From Isoetes taiwanensis (Eukaryota; Streptophyta; Lycopodiopsida; Isoetales; Isoetaceae): a stretch of DNA of 64,000 bases. The number at the start of each line of letters is the position of its first letter. Positions within the stretch are counted from its first letter, which is position 1. The notes under the pieces are model-generated. The model was not told the DNA's origin and searched no databases. It saw only the letters and a program-made list of their open reading frames with translations. Where the stretch lies: NCBI GenBank assembly GCA_021234155.1, contig JAJEKV010000003.1, forward strand, positions 26,638,233-26,702,232, given 5' to 3'. The position numbers were made by a program, and so were the translations under genes. Positions 45,509 through 56,624 of the stretch are shown here, piece by piece.

Positions 45509-46150
45509 CTCTTCTTGTTCACCAAAGTATTTGTCGTCCATAGCTTTCATGATCGCCTTGCTCTCTGGATCGGGTTCCGTGAGGCTCGGATAGTTCGTAA
45601 GCACATCGGCGACAAGAATGGCAAAGAGGGATTCCGCCAAGACAGGACAGAGTCCGAAGGACAACCACCTATCTGTCTCATATTCTTCAGGTCGATATGG
45701 CTTAGCAATGATTGTATTTTGCGCGTTATGATAGCACTTGTAGGCGGAGTCGTCTATGATCAGCGTGTTGTGTTTGCCATAGTCCTGGAATTGCTCATAA
45801 ACGCTGTCCAGCCTTTTCACCATTATAGGCTTCCCCTTTGTGATGGCTGGATCGAGGTCCTTCACATGCTCGACCCTTTCGTTTCCCCAAACGAACTTGA
45901 ACTTCAAAACTGAAATGCCGAGAACACCAAGAACATTGACAATATTTTTCTTTGCCATACAAGACCATATGCCCACTTCGAATCCCCGTTCCAGGCACCA
46001 TTCAATAATTTCCTTAGCTCTAGGCCTCGGATACACTATTTTATGCTCGCTTTTGGTTGGGATCCGCGAGGTGTTAATCTGGGGACGCCCTTGTCGTGGT
46101 ATACCGCAGCTAATACTCCATTGATGTCAAATATTACAAGCTTGGTGGGA
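45509..46150 (-). pseudogene. FCP1/NIF-type HAD phosphatase-like ORF
   Basis: Minus strand. Open for 176 codons from 46036 to 45509, with further coding upstream in a neighbouring frame. HAD motifs in order: motif I as LVIFDINGVLAA (about 46100-46135; second acidic residue replaced by Asn), then RPRAKEIIEWCLERGFEVGI and WSCMAKKNIVNVL (motif II region with Ser), FKFVWGNERVEHVKDL, KRLDSVYEQF (Lys region) and TLIIDDSAYKCYHNAQNTI (motif III/IV acidic pair), then PYRPEEYETDRW. This is the layout of CTD-phosphatase/NLI-interacting-factor proteins, which dephosphorylate Ser in proteins. One frameshift separates motif I from the rest. Asn at the second motif I position is known in related HAD families and may reduce phosphatase activity. 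Confidence 0.75.
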
Positions 46151-46165
46151 CCAATTTGGATCCCA

Positions 46166-49100
46166 GTTGGAGTTTGGCTCTGACCATATTTTCGGTTCAT
46201 CGGGATCCAAATGCGGGATCATTATCTTCTCCGGTCCTTTCTGGCTGTTAGCAGTGTCTTGCTCTGGATTGTCTTTGCGAAGTGAACCGATGCTTTCCAA
46301 TGACAATGATGCGGAGTCGTTGACAAGGAATTCCCTGAAATGATGACATCCGCCGAAGGAATGAGTTTTTTCGACTTCGCGAAGTCGAGAATGAAAAAGA
46401 AAAGGTATTGAAAGGAACGTTTTCTGTTCAGGAAGTCGAGAAACACCGATAGAGCAAAGTAAACTCACCTCGCCTCGTGTTTTCAATAATGTTTTCGGCA
46501 GCATTCGGGTCCAAACCAAACCGACATTCTCGTCTCCGTCGACTTTGTCTCCCTCGCCCCTCGCCGCGTCTTTCTTTGCTTCCATTTGTCTTCCTCCCCT
46601 TGAAATGCTCATGAAGCGGATCCGGTATGACTGAATGGTTTCAACCATGTCCTTATTTCCAACCACGGATATAGGTTTCATTCCAAACAAAGATAGCCCC
46701 CGAGAGAAACAGGACATTCATGTACCACTCGCATACAATTTGATCTTCCTCGACCAAGCTGGTTATGAAGTACTTGATAACTCTTGGCGGATAGGAATTC
46801 TATGTATAGGACCGGTCGCACCATCTTTTGACCTTGTCCATCGATGGAACATCCTCCATAAACATGCCCCCTTTCGTGGTTCCATCCGCTCTTGAGAGAT
46901 CATGAACTTGTCGAGATAATGATGCTCGCTAGACCACCACTTATCCAGTCGTGCCGATCTTGAAATCAAAACCAAAACTATGTTGGCAAAGCTTGGTGCC
47001 TTTGGCAAGCCAAGTCCGCACTCATGATCAAGTTCGTATATGGAGTGCATGATCTTATTGGTGAAGTTAATATCACCGCCCATTGGGAGACAAGAAGGTT
47101 GTCCGATTGCCCCGGCATGCAAAAGACAAAGGAAACCGAAAGTATCCAGGTCGGTCATGTCCGGACACGTCTTGTACCCTTCGCTCTATGTCACTTTGTC
47201 ATAAAAAAGGGGGGTCTTGATCATATTGATGGCAAATAGTGCCACGGGTCCAGTGCAGTTCGCACCACCAAATCCCTTGTGTCCCAAAGTAACCAGAAAT
47301 GGGGGAGCTATCGTCGCCTTTAAATGGGACCACCCCGAATCCAAGCTTCCTTTTTCGAATTGCCATAGCACGTTCGGGGAAAGGAAGGGTTTTAACGTTA
47401 TGCTTCAGCTTGGTGTTGATGTAGGGTTGACATAGACGGTTCAATTCCTTCATGTCTTCCTCATCAAGGGCAGCCTTTTCCTTGTAATAATCAAAATCAT
47501 GGTATTCATTAGATGCAACGTTGCGAGAACTTCCGTGATGCCTTCTTCTAACGACTTGGCTGCCGCTTTAGGACTGTGGCATAATCCTTTCGTCTGCATT
47601 TTAGAACTCCTGGTCTTCCTTAGCGGGATTGTTCCATCCAAGATTTTGCCTTGTAGGTCAAGCGTTTCTTTGTCCAGGTGAGGCCACGTATCCTCTTCAT
47701 GAACCGCTTGTCAAACAACTTGGGGTCCGGCCCGCTTGGAAATTCTCCATTCTTTGTCCTTGACTTGCCTCTTGTCCATTGAGCCCATATCTCGGTCCAT
47801 TTCTCCCGGACAGCCTCGATTGCTAAGAATGAGGTCATATTGGTCGAGAGAGACTCCCGCCTTTCCTTGGTGTTCTCTTCTTCTTCTCCTCTTCTTCCTC
47901 TCCCTCGTCATCTTCCTGTCCCTCCGGTGAGAACATATCCGCATAGTTTCTCAAAGGTCTTCCACTTATCCAGGGAGCCCTGTTTCCTTTAGGGCCGAGG
48001 ACAACCCAATGCTTTCCATCGCATTTGCCTAAGCGTGTATGATCTAGTGGGATAAGGGCTGCATTGATCCAATGTACCAATGTCGAGCATGAAAGTATCT
48101 ACAAACACCGGAATAAGCGGTAAATAGTAGCCGGGTTTTCTCGATTTCCTGAGTCGAGAAAGTCCCTGAACGTCTAATTTTCTTTTACTTATCTTGGTTT
48201 TCTCGATTTCGCTTGAGTCAAGAAAGCTCGCATCCTTTGATTTTACGTGTTACCACGGCTTTCTTGACTGCGAGTCGAGAAACCCCGATGATAATCGGCA
48301 AATGTTAGGATGGCGGGGGCTTTTCGACTTCGCGAGTCGAAAGTCCCCTTGAATGTCTAATTTTCTTTTACTTCTACGGTTTTCGACTCGCGAAGTCGAA
48401 AGCTCTACATCCTTTGATTTTACATTGTTACCACGGCTTTCGACTTCGCGGTCGAAACCCGATGATAATCGGCAAATGTTAGGATGGTAGGGCTTTCTCG
48501 ACTTCGCGCGAAGTCGAGAAGGACCGAGAAGAGTTATATACCCACGTGGCGGCACTTTCATTTGCTATTGTGTTCACGGCGGTGGCTAATCTTTGGCCGG
48601 TTCCGTTCTTTGGCGTCTCCGAAGAACTCTGCACTCTCGCTTGGCATATCTATCCTTGATCGCTGCGGCACCTCCTTCTCGAAATGCAATACTTGAGCGC
48701 CCCTCGAATGCTGACCCGTCTACAACCCGAGCAGGGACGTCTTTTCCCTTGAGGATCTTCCTCGGACTTCCGGTGAACAACTCACTGTCGATCGCTAAAA
48801 GGTATGACATCGCGGGCATTGGATCTGCAATGGGATGTCGCACCATCGGAGTTGAGAATCTCCGGCATGTGTCTTTGGATTAAATTCCACAATGGTTGAA
48901 CAAAGGCGGCATCTCCCGTGCAAACCGGCCGTCTAATGTCCGGCGGCGGCTTGTGTGATATTCCCTAGCGGATAATACCGAGCTAGCAGCTCCATTTTAC
49001 AATGCCCCTCTCTGTGAAATCTGATCGATCATCCGGATCCATTATTGGAGAGTCGACCATATCTTCGTCTCCGCCGTCATCCGATTCCTCCGGTGTGGTG

Positions 49101-49860
49101 TCATCTTCCCCATCTTTGTTTTTGGTGGACTTTTTTGTGTATGAGCCACAACTTCATTCCCCCTTGTAGAGTGTTGTAGAGTCTTCAAAGACAAGAGAAG
49201 TGAAGCTCCCGTATTGAGCAGTTTTTCTCGACTGCGGAAATCTCCATACCAAGCTCCCGGATGTTAGGGTTAGGCTTCCTTCATCCCTTCGGATCCTTCC
49301 ACCCAAGGTTACGATAATTTAAAAGCCGTGCCTTTTTTGGTGCCCTTGGCCTTGCTCATGGAAGAGTGAGAATAATTTGAAACCGCTAATTTTTGGTGCG
49401 ATAGAACTTACTCTTACGGCAGTCCTCGACATGTAGTGTTAAATGCTTGAATCTGGCCTGAGAGGCGGAGAGCACAACACCGATTTTCTTGTACTTGTCT
49501 CAGGAGCTCTTCTTGTCCCTTTGGTGTAGAAAGCAGATCTTTCTCCTTCCCACTTGTCGATACCTCGACATACCACCAAGAATCTGGCTGCTTTTTCAAG
49601 AAGCTCTGTCTCGATCCCTCGATGGCGAAGAATGGAGTTGGCCCGGTGATCACCGGTGAGTCCGAGGTGAATCTTTGCAAGAAGAAAGGATGGATCGATT
49701 AAGGTATTCGACAAAAGAAAAACCTCGAGCTCACACGGGGTGTTTGTCTTCTTCTTCTTCTTTGCATTTTGGTAGTAGCATCCCCTCCGGCGCCTCGCTT
49801 CTTGGGCCGGAGTCATGTCGTATGCCCCTCTCATCCTCTTGGACCCCCCCAATAAATTAA
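46166..49860 (-). pseudogene. Unidentified multi-exon coding region upstream of the HAD domain
   Basis: Minus-strand coding segments from 49852 down to 46170, several ending at plausible GT donors (for example near 46469): MTPAQEARRRRGCYYQNAKK; FFAIEGSRQSFLKKQPDSWW; 48080-47835 with KCDGKHWVVLGPKGNRAPW and a Glu/Lys-rich tail; 47838-47620 with REKWTEIWAQWTRGKSRTK; 47453-47199 with LGFGVVPFKGDDSSPISGYF; 47158-46763 with MHSIYELDHECGLGLPKAPS and WWSSEHHYLDKFMISQER; 46717-46470. The layout suggests one long gene with the HAD domain at its C-terminus, with frame breaks. I recognise no domain. CTCGACT palindromes lie between segments, including an apparent intron at 46335-46468. Confidence 0.5.
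48160..48500. repeat. ~178-bp tandem duplication carrying palindromes with matched arm changes
   Basis: GTCTAATTTTCTTTTACTT, CATCCTTTGATTTTAC, GTTACCACGGCTTTC and GATGATAATCGGCAAATGTT each occur twice, about 175-180 bp apart. Four palindromes are embedded; between copies their arms differ (CTCGA.../...TCGAG against TTCGA.../...TCGAA) while remaining palindromic. Confidence 0.8.
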
Positions 49861-50690
49861 GTTTCCTCCAGCGTTGCGAGTTTTAGGACTGCATGTAAAA
49901 AAGATCGGGCGTGTTCTTTAGTTTGAACTTAAGGACATGCAATCATTTATGAAAAAAGCGGGCTAAGGGTACAAAGACGGTCGGCTTTAGCCCGCCCAAA
50001 CACTATTTGAAATTTAATCACATCAAGGGACTAAGTGAGCGGAGCGTAGTTTATCTTCCCCTCGCGGCATTGGGGACCTCGAGTTTGGAGGGGGAGCATC
50101 GATCGTAAGCGACTTAGGAATGGCGCCCGCGACGCGTAAGTCGCTAACTTGGCGCCTTGCATATGTGTGTTTTTCCCGACCGCGTCCCTATTGCAAGCGA
50201 TTGATTTGATCGATGAGCCAGAGCTAAGGTAGGAAGCGGAGAGAGGAGGCGCCGGACACGGGAACTCTACACCGCTGCGCCATGGAGCTGGGGATACACG
50301 AGAATCGCAGTGATACAAGTATTAGATGCGAATGCACTCTTGATGAGACCAAACGAAGAAGCAAAGACTCTCTACGAGGCTGCGGGATCCGTGATACTGA
50401 TGGCCCAAGGAATTACTAGCGTGAAGAGGTGAGTTTTGAGATGCTGTGTGTTATTTGCGTGTAGAATATGCCGTCTGTGTTTAGATAATAGAATTGCTCA
50501 TAAGCTCGAGGGATTTATCGTTTCCTTGTCCAGCATTTTTCAGCTTCGAGAGATGATTTACTCTCTGGGTTGAGAGATGCTCGGCAAGGAAACGATGGAT
50601 CGGGGGTAATGAACAGTTCCATATTAGGTGTATTTTTACTTGGAATGTTTTCTTGGAATGTTGTACATAGATCAGGCTAGGTCTAAGGCC
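49861..50690. other. Unassigned sequence within the giant element
   Basis: No gene recognised. GC-richer than the flanks of the element. Probably the 5' flank of the minus-strand coding region. Confidence 0.35.
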
Positions 50691-50699
50691 CAGGAGATG

Positions 50700-51880
50700 C
50701 GTTTCAAATGCATCCTCTTGTGGTTAGTCAGAGGGGCCTCTACCCAGTCGGAACCACTCCTCTTCGCAATATTCGAGGAAGATGGTTCGAAGGAGAGTGG
50801 CTCAGACAGGCTAGAGGCACTTGGGACTAAAAACAGGAGAATACAAAGTGCAGTAGTTGTAGAGAATGCAAGCCATACACAGGAGAATTGGCTGGCTAAG
50901 GGATTCTCGACTTGCGAGTCGAGAATGCATTGTTGGTACGTTGTCAACATTCGATTTCGCAAGTGAGAATGCGTGGACATCGAACTCCGGTTAGTACACC
51001 GCAGTGCTTAGGTTGGTTAAGGCATTCGACTTCTTGGCGAGAATGCAAGCAAGCTCTATGGTTTCCCGCGCAGAGTGGCTCGACCGGGTAGAGCCCGCTG
51101 CGACCACAGGGAGAATTGGTCGGCTGGAGGATTCTCGACTTGCGAGTCGAGAATCGCACTGTTAACCGTGTCTACATTCTCGACTGCTAAAGTCGAGAAT
51201 GCCTTAGCCATCGAGAACTCGGGATGGTACACATGGAGTGCCGGTTGGGTAAGGCATTCGACTCATGGCCAGGAAAATGCATCTGGCAAACTCTGTGGTT
51301 TTCTGTGGGTTGCTAGGAGTTGGCTGGGGAGACGGTCAAAACAACTTCCCTTCGCAATGTCGAGGGAAGATAGAAGGAGAGTTGTTAAGACCGCCTGGCA
51401 AGGCTAGCTCTAGAGTGTACTACTAAGCTGGCCATTTTCTCGACTCACGAAGTCGAGAAAGCTGCCAACACCTCTGTGGTTAGTCGCTGAGGCCTCTCCA
51501 CCCAATCAGAGCCCATCCCCTTCGCAATATTCTACCGAAGATGGTTCGAAGGGAGACGGTCTTTGATTGGGTAGAGGCCACATGCCACAATGTGAGAATT
51601 GGGTTGCTAAGAGTTGGCCTGCAGACGGTGAAAACCACTTCCCTTTCGCAATGTTCGAGGAAGATAGAAGGAGAGTGGTTAAGACATCTGCCAAGGGCAG
51701 CTCTAGAGTGCACTAGAGCTGCGTTTCTACCGACTCACGAAGTCAAGAAAGCGGCCAGCACCTCGGTGGTTAGTCGTAGAGGCCTCCACCGGTCCGGAGC
51801 CGGTCCTCTCGGCAATATTGGCGAGCATGGTTCGGCGAGAGTGGCTCGCCCGGGTGGAGGCACTGCGGTTGCACAAAAGG
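50700..51880. repeat. Array of ~110-bp imperfect hairpins alternating with CTCGACT palindromes
   Basis: Five related units near 50718-50830, 51290-51415, 51477-51590, 51598-51720 and 51765-51875. Each has a fold-back structure: for example GGCCTCTACCCAGTC ... CACTCCTCTTCGCAATATTC pairs with GAAGATGGTTCGAAGGAGAG ... AGGCTAGAGGC. Units differ at many bases, but the arms stay complementary. Between them lie CTCGACT palindromes. Open frames here are by-products of the repeats. Confidence 0.7.
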
Positions 51881-52079
51881 GCCATTGGCGGGTATCACAT
51901 TTCGACTCCGCGAGTCGAGAAGGCGCAGCGAGGTTCTAAAGAATGTGAAGACATTGGGTAGCCGTGTGCAATCGAATCGCGAGTCGAGAATCCCTCAACA
52001 CGCCAGCGGTCCGAGTGTACACTCCCTCTTCTGCGCCTGAAGTCGAGAGTTCTCGACTTCATGAAGTCGAGAAGAAACT

Positions 52080-53170
52080 TTGTATTTGGACTGTTGGCAA
52101 GCTGAAGTATTCTCAACGCCACTCCCTCGCAAGTCTCTGCGATTGGATTTGATGTGAGTTAGAAATGGAGATTACGTGAAGCAATTCCTATTCTTAGTTC
52201 TTCTTTGGGAGAAAGACATTCCTAGTTATGTTACGTTAATGCTCGCAATATCTTACTTCCTAACACCGGTCTCGATGATTTCTATCTCGGTTGCTTGCTA
52301 CTACTCTAACCACTATTCTCACTTGTGCACGTACAATGTATTCAATTCAACCACAAGCAAGAAAAAGATCACAAAAACAGAAAACAATACAAAGATTAAT
52401 GAGATTAATGAGAAAACAGAGAACAAATGGAGAACAAAGACAGAGAACAAGTGGAGAACAAGATGCAGAAAAATGAGATTAAAAAGGGTATGATATTACA
52501 AAAACATACCGGAAGATTTCTTTGGATGAGGAGGAGGCTTCGAGTTCGCTTCCATGTGGGTATAGTCGTTGGCAAAGCGTGAATAGGGATTTGTCTGGGT
52601 CAGAATTGTATCGAGGGATTAATAAGAGCCTCTAACAACGTAATATAAGTAAAAATGCACTAAAGGACTTACGTAAAACTAAAAAGCGGCACTAAAAGGG
52701 CCTCACTTTCTTCTCGAGCAGAACGCCCATCGAACAATGAATCTGGCGTGAGAACTTCTTATTTGGAAGCGCCCCGATCCGTCGACAAAATTTCTTTGCT
52801 GTCATAAGATGGCCTTGGAATCTTCGGTTCGATCGATCACCTGATCGGAAAAAGCGGGCTTTAAGCAAAACGAGGAGCTCAAGAGTGATCGAGAGAAAAC
52901 GAGGGAGGAAGAATGGTCGGGGGGGAGAGGAAGAGGGTGCGATTAGGGTCGGCCGCACCCTCGAACCTCGTAAAAAGTGCAATAATATACTTACACGCGT
53001 GTGGGCCATGCCCTCCATGGCGTGGCAAAGGCGGATTACCGACGGGTACGGTTTGACCTCCAAGAGGAGCCACATTGGCCATGCCAAGATATGAAAGGGT
53101 AGATGTTATCTTATGCATTTAATAAGGTTTCAATGGTTGAATAGTATCAATGGTATATATGGTTACAATG
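52080..53170. other. Unassigned sequence within the giant element
   Basis: No gene I can support. Contains an adenine/guanine-rich stretch (52370-52480) with repeated GAGAACAAATGGAGAACAAA-like units. Open frames on both strands at 52692-53118 show no recognisable domain. Confidence 0.35.
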
Positions 53171-53177
53171 TTCACAT

Positions 53178-53470
53178 ATGGTTTAGAATGAGTGTGGTTG
53201 TATGCTTTAATATGGTTATATGATTTTAGTTAATATGGTTGTATGATTTAATATGGTTATATTTAATATGTTTGTATGGTTTTATATGGTTCATATGGTC
53301 ATATTTGTGGTGTTTGGGGCTATATGGTTTAGAATGAGTGTGGTTGTATGCTTTAATATGGTTATATGATTTTAGTTAATATGGTTGTATGATTTAATAT
53401 GGTTATATTTAATATGTTTGTATGGTTTTATATGGTTCATATGGTCATATTTGTGGTGTTTGGGGCTATA
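53178..53470. repeat. 146-bp tandem duplication, TATGGTT-rich
   Basis: ATGGTTTAGAATGAGTGTGG begins at 53178 and 53324, and the 146-bp units are essentially identical through GTGGTGTTTGGGGCTATATG. Each unit consists of TATGGTT-like subrepeats. It lies directly upstream of the transposase-like coding region and may be part of its promoter or leader; that is speculative. Confidence 0.85.
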
Positions 53471-53489
53471 TGGTTTTAATGTGAGCTTT

Positions 53490-56430
53490 TTCATCAGGGG
53501 AGCATGTGAGATGAGTAAAATGGAGCCGGGGAAGTCCAAAGGAGGCCATTGCCCTAGGCTCCAATGGAGGAAGATGGGTTGCCTTTTGTTGCACCCTTGC
53601 AACTGCAGGGCGGTATTTGAGAGGGCATAATAAGCTGCAGTTGATCCATTTGATAGTGTGAATGATGAGAGGCTGGGAGATGAACATCTTGGAGTTGGCA
53701 TTGTGAAGCTTCTTATCGAAGTTGATACAATCATGTCCCAGGGAAGCTCTAGTGATTGCATTGTGTGCTCAGGGCTGCTGGAGTCCCAAGCTCAGTTGAG
53801 ATGGCCAATTAGATATATTACACACAAGAATGGTGATACTCTAGAATGCCCTACTGAACTACACACCCCAAGGCCCACCCAAGGCCATGTGGAAGATTTG
53901 GTGGTCGATGAGCATCCTTTGATCACAAGGAAGAGACGCTATGTCTTTCATAAAAGGCACCAAAAGGTGCCCAAGAGGCCTAGAAGTGACAAATATTTAG
54001 AAAGAATGGAAAGTATGGCACCAACCAAAGAAAACACGGAGGCAATTAGGGGACAAGAGTGTTGCAACCTAGATTGCACAAAGGCAAAGACAATGTGGAT
54101 GACCTCGCTTGGAGATAAGGTCCCAATACATTGGATGACTTCAAAAAAGATAGGATTAATTTCATTTACTCCTTGTGTAGGAATTCCAGCTATGATGAAA
54201 ACACAGGAAGGCTACTATATCAATTGAGGGGCATGAAGGTATGTATGAGAGCATTGAGATGGATTCTTGGGGTGAGCAAGTCTTCATTTTACAGATCACC
54301 GGGAACAAAGGGTTAGAAAAGGGCACACTTTGTTCCAACATGGTAATGCACTCACTTTGAAACCTAGAGCAAATACTCTAAAGGCCATTGCAGCCTTGAG
54401 AGCTTTGTGAGATACATGTCTCAATCTATGCCCCACAAGTCGAAGGTGAACGAAAGCACGGTGTCGCGTAGTGGTGCAAAAAGAGTGTTGCCACAACACT
54501 ATATCCAAAAGGAGTGCCTTAAGGAGGTCAACTCCATCCTAGAAACTACCGGAGGTAGGCCTCTTTCTCAATCACATTTCAGCAAGTTATGGAGCACTCA
54601 CTTCTGGGGACGTGAGTGTCCTACAACACATGCCATTCTCAAAGTGCAACACTTGCATTCAACTCAAGGATACACTTGCATCAACTGCAATAGAGAAAGA
54701 AAGAATGGCAATTAGGGAGCAATTTGCAGATCACCAAAGGGACCAAATATCATGTAGACAGTTGTATTGGCAAGTGGAGAACATTTTTCGAGATGCAAAT
54801 GGGACAAATTTTTGTGTATAATTCATGATAAGATGGACCAACACAAGACTTTCTTGCCAAAGCTAGATCCTTTACCCAAGCGTTGTCAAAAACGCCGGAT
54901 GAAAGTAAGTCCGGCGGGTGTATTAACACATGGTCATGGAACTGGAACATATGGTCATTTTGTGCTTGATCTATGGAGAGATGATCCAAACTTCCATGTG
55001 AGCTCTATTTTCAAGTGCCGAGAACACTAGAGAAAGGATCGATAGAAGGGAGGAGGTATTCCCCTTCAAGCACCCATTTTTGAGGCTTTGATGGATGATC
55101 AACCGCTTTGTTACCAAAGGCGATAAAAAAAGCTCACATCCAAGGTGTCTAGTGAATCAAGGAGGACTTGGGATGATTTCCCCCTTACTTGAGAAATCAC
55201 CGAGGAGCTATGTGTTGGGGTTGGACAACCTGTTGGAAAGAAAACAAGAATAGATGGATGTTTGGGGCAATGTCATACTTGGTTAAATGGGAGTATTCAA
55301 AGTTGTGAAAGTGGGATTCATGATGGTTGGGCATACGCATGATGATATAGATGGATTCTTTGAAACTTTCTCCACCAAGCTCAAGAGAGAAAAACGTGAC
55401 CACTCTCCCCCGAACTAATGGATGTGTTTGAGAGCTGCATTGACCCCAACCCAATGGCTTTCTTGATGGATGAGGTTGCGATTGGAAATCATTTGTAGAA
55501 GGATACTTGCTAGATGGCAAGGACCGGTTGACAGACACACAAAGCCACTTCAGTTCAAGTTTTGGGTTAGGGATGGAATACCAATCATGCAATATAAGTG
55601 GAGACCAGGTGACAAGTTGTGGATGCATGTACAAGGTATCGAAGTTGTGGCAAAGGGGTGTCTTTGGTGAAGTTCTCATTCCTAAAGGGCAGCCAAAACC
55701 ACTACCTCCCTTCAAGCGGTCAAAGACTCTAGCCAACCGGTGAAGGGCATCAAGGATTACATAACGATGGGATGATGTTCGAAATGGAAAGCACACCTCC
55801 ACTCTTAAGAAAAATCAAATGGACTCCCTAATCAAGAACTTGGGAGAAAGTTGTGACATGCTTAGAAACCGAACGACCATGTGGGAGGGAGCTAAGAGGC
55901 GGGTTCTTGCCGAGTCAAGATGGGAGGGTTCTCAAGGTGCAAGCACGTCTAAGAATGCTCATTTGGGTCCCAACAAGGGTTCCAAGTGGTTTGTGGGAAG
56001 TAAGGCCTCAAAGCCGAAGTGGTTTGATCTTCCCGAGTGGGATCCCTTTGAGGACATCAAGGAAGGATACTTTGTGCTAGTAAGGCGATGATGAGGACTG
56101 TCCAATATGGTTAGGGGTGGCACTCTTTGATGTGACCACCACTATGCCCGATGGAGAGGAGTTAGATCCCGATTCCAAATTCAATATTGGGAGCCCATTG
56201 GGAGACACAAGAAGGGCAACTTGAAGGAGCAATACACCTGGATGGCCGGGAAGAAGTGGAGGGCAAATTATGCTGACCCTCAAAGGAGGGAATTGGTGGA
56301 GTGTGTGGTATGGTCATATCCAAGTTCTCACATTGCAAAAGACAACACACACAAGATCCCAAGAAAGGAGATGGACAAGGCCATGAGCAACCTCCATGCT
56401 ATATCATTGTATGAGGGTACATAATCTTGA
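53490..56430 (+). pseudogene. Transposase-like gene with GHTHDDID signature (DUF7869-like)
   Basis: Plus-strand blocks in several frames: 53658-54227 (CIVCSGLLESQAQLRWPIRY; ECCNLDCTKAKTMWM), 54131-54316 (RLLYQLRGMKVCMRALRWIL then GVSKSSFY, a helix-turn-like segment), 54612-54700 (FSKCNTCIQLKDTL), 54767-55030 (IIHDKMDQHKTFLPKLDPLP; GVLTHGHGTGTYGHFVLDLW), 55300-55390 (VGFMMVGHTHDDIDGFFETF), 55470-55670, and 55819-56424 (EWDPFEDIKEGYFVLVRR). The order KCxTC - HDxMDQ - HGxG - GHTHxDID matches a family of large uncharacterised TE-borne proteins in plants and animals (DUF7869), plausibly a DDE-type nuclease. Stops and shifts show it is dead. The family name is from memory and needs a profile search. 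Confidence 0.6.
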
Positions 56431-56624
56431 GAAGTTTGAAAACTTTCTCAACTAGTGGTTTGAAAAATTTATGAGGAAAACAAGTAACCCAATTCTATGT
56501 GTGTCATGTGTAATTCTATTCAAGCAATCAATTCAGAAATTTCTTTTATGGTGTGTGAGTCCCATTTTCAGTCCGAGTCCCAAAATTCAAGATTTGTCCC
56601 ACTTTAATTAAATACAACTTTTGA

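Larger units (their letters stand above)
45121..52075. repeat. Interspersed CTCGACT palindromes, about 20 copies
   Basis: Copies at about 45122, 45247, 45375, 46365, 48137, 48202, 48261, 48320, 48382, 48438, 48491, 50902, 51132, 51176, 51439, 51735, 51902, 51970 and 52050; partial ones at 44354, 49227 and 51032. The core is CTCGACTTCGCGAAGTCGAG or CTCGACTCGCGAGTCGAG, with outer arms such as GCCTTT/AAAGGC or GATT/AATC. Changes tend to be matched in both arms: several copies near 48.3 kb have TTCGAC...GTCGAA in place of CTCGAC...GTCGAG. No coding; some lie in apparent introns. Confidence 0.85.
44203..56620. mobile_element. 12.4-kb DNA transposon of uncertain superfamily, inserted in gypsy gag
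   Basis: The left end AAGTCGTATTTAATTAAAGT is inverted at the right end (ACTTTAATTAAATACAACTT, ending 56620), and both continue with GGGAC. The right terminus extends ~70 bp further and matches the solitary end at 38419; the left terminus has lost ~50 bp between two GGGACT repeats. TTGA flanks both sides (44199-44202, 56621-56624). Gag reading frame resumes after one TTGA, showing a precise insertion. Cargo: a transposase-like gene (plus, 53.5-56.4 kb), an FCP1/NIF-like HAD ORF and unidentified coding sequence (minus, 45.5-49.9 kb), and many CTCGACT palindromes. Confidence 0.75.
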
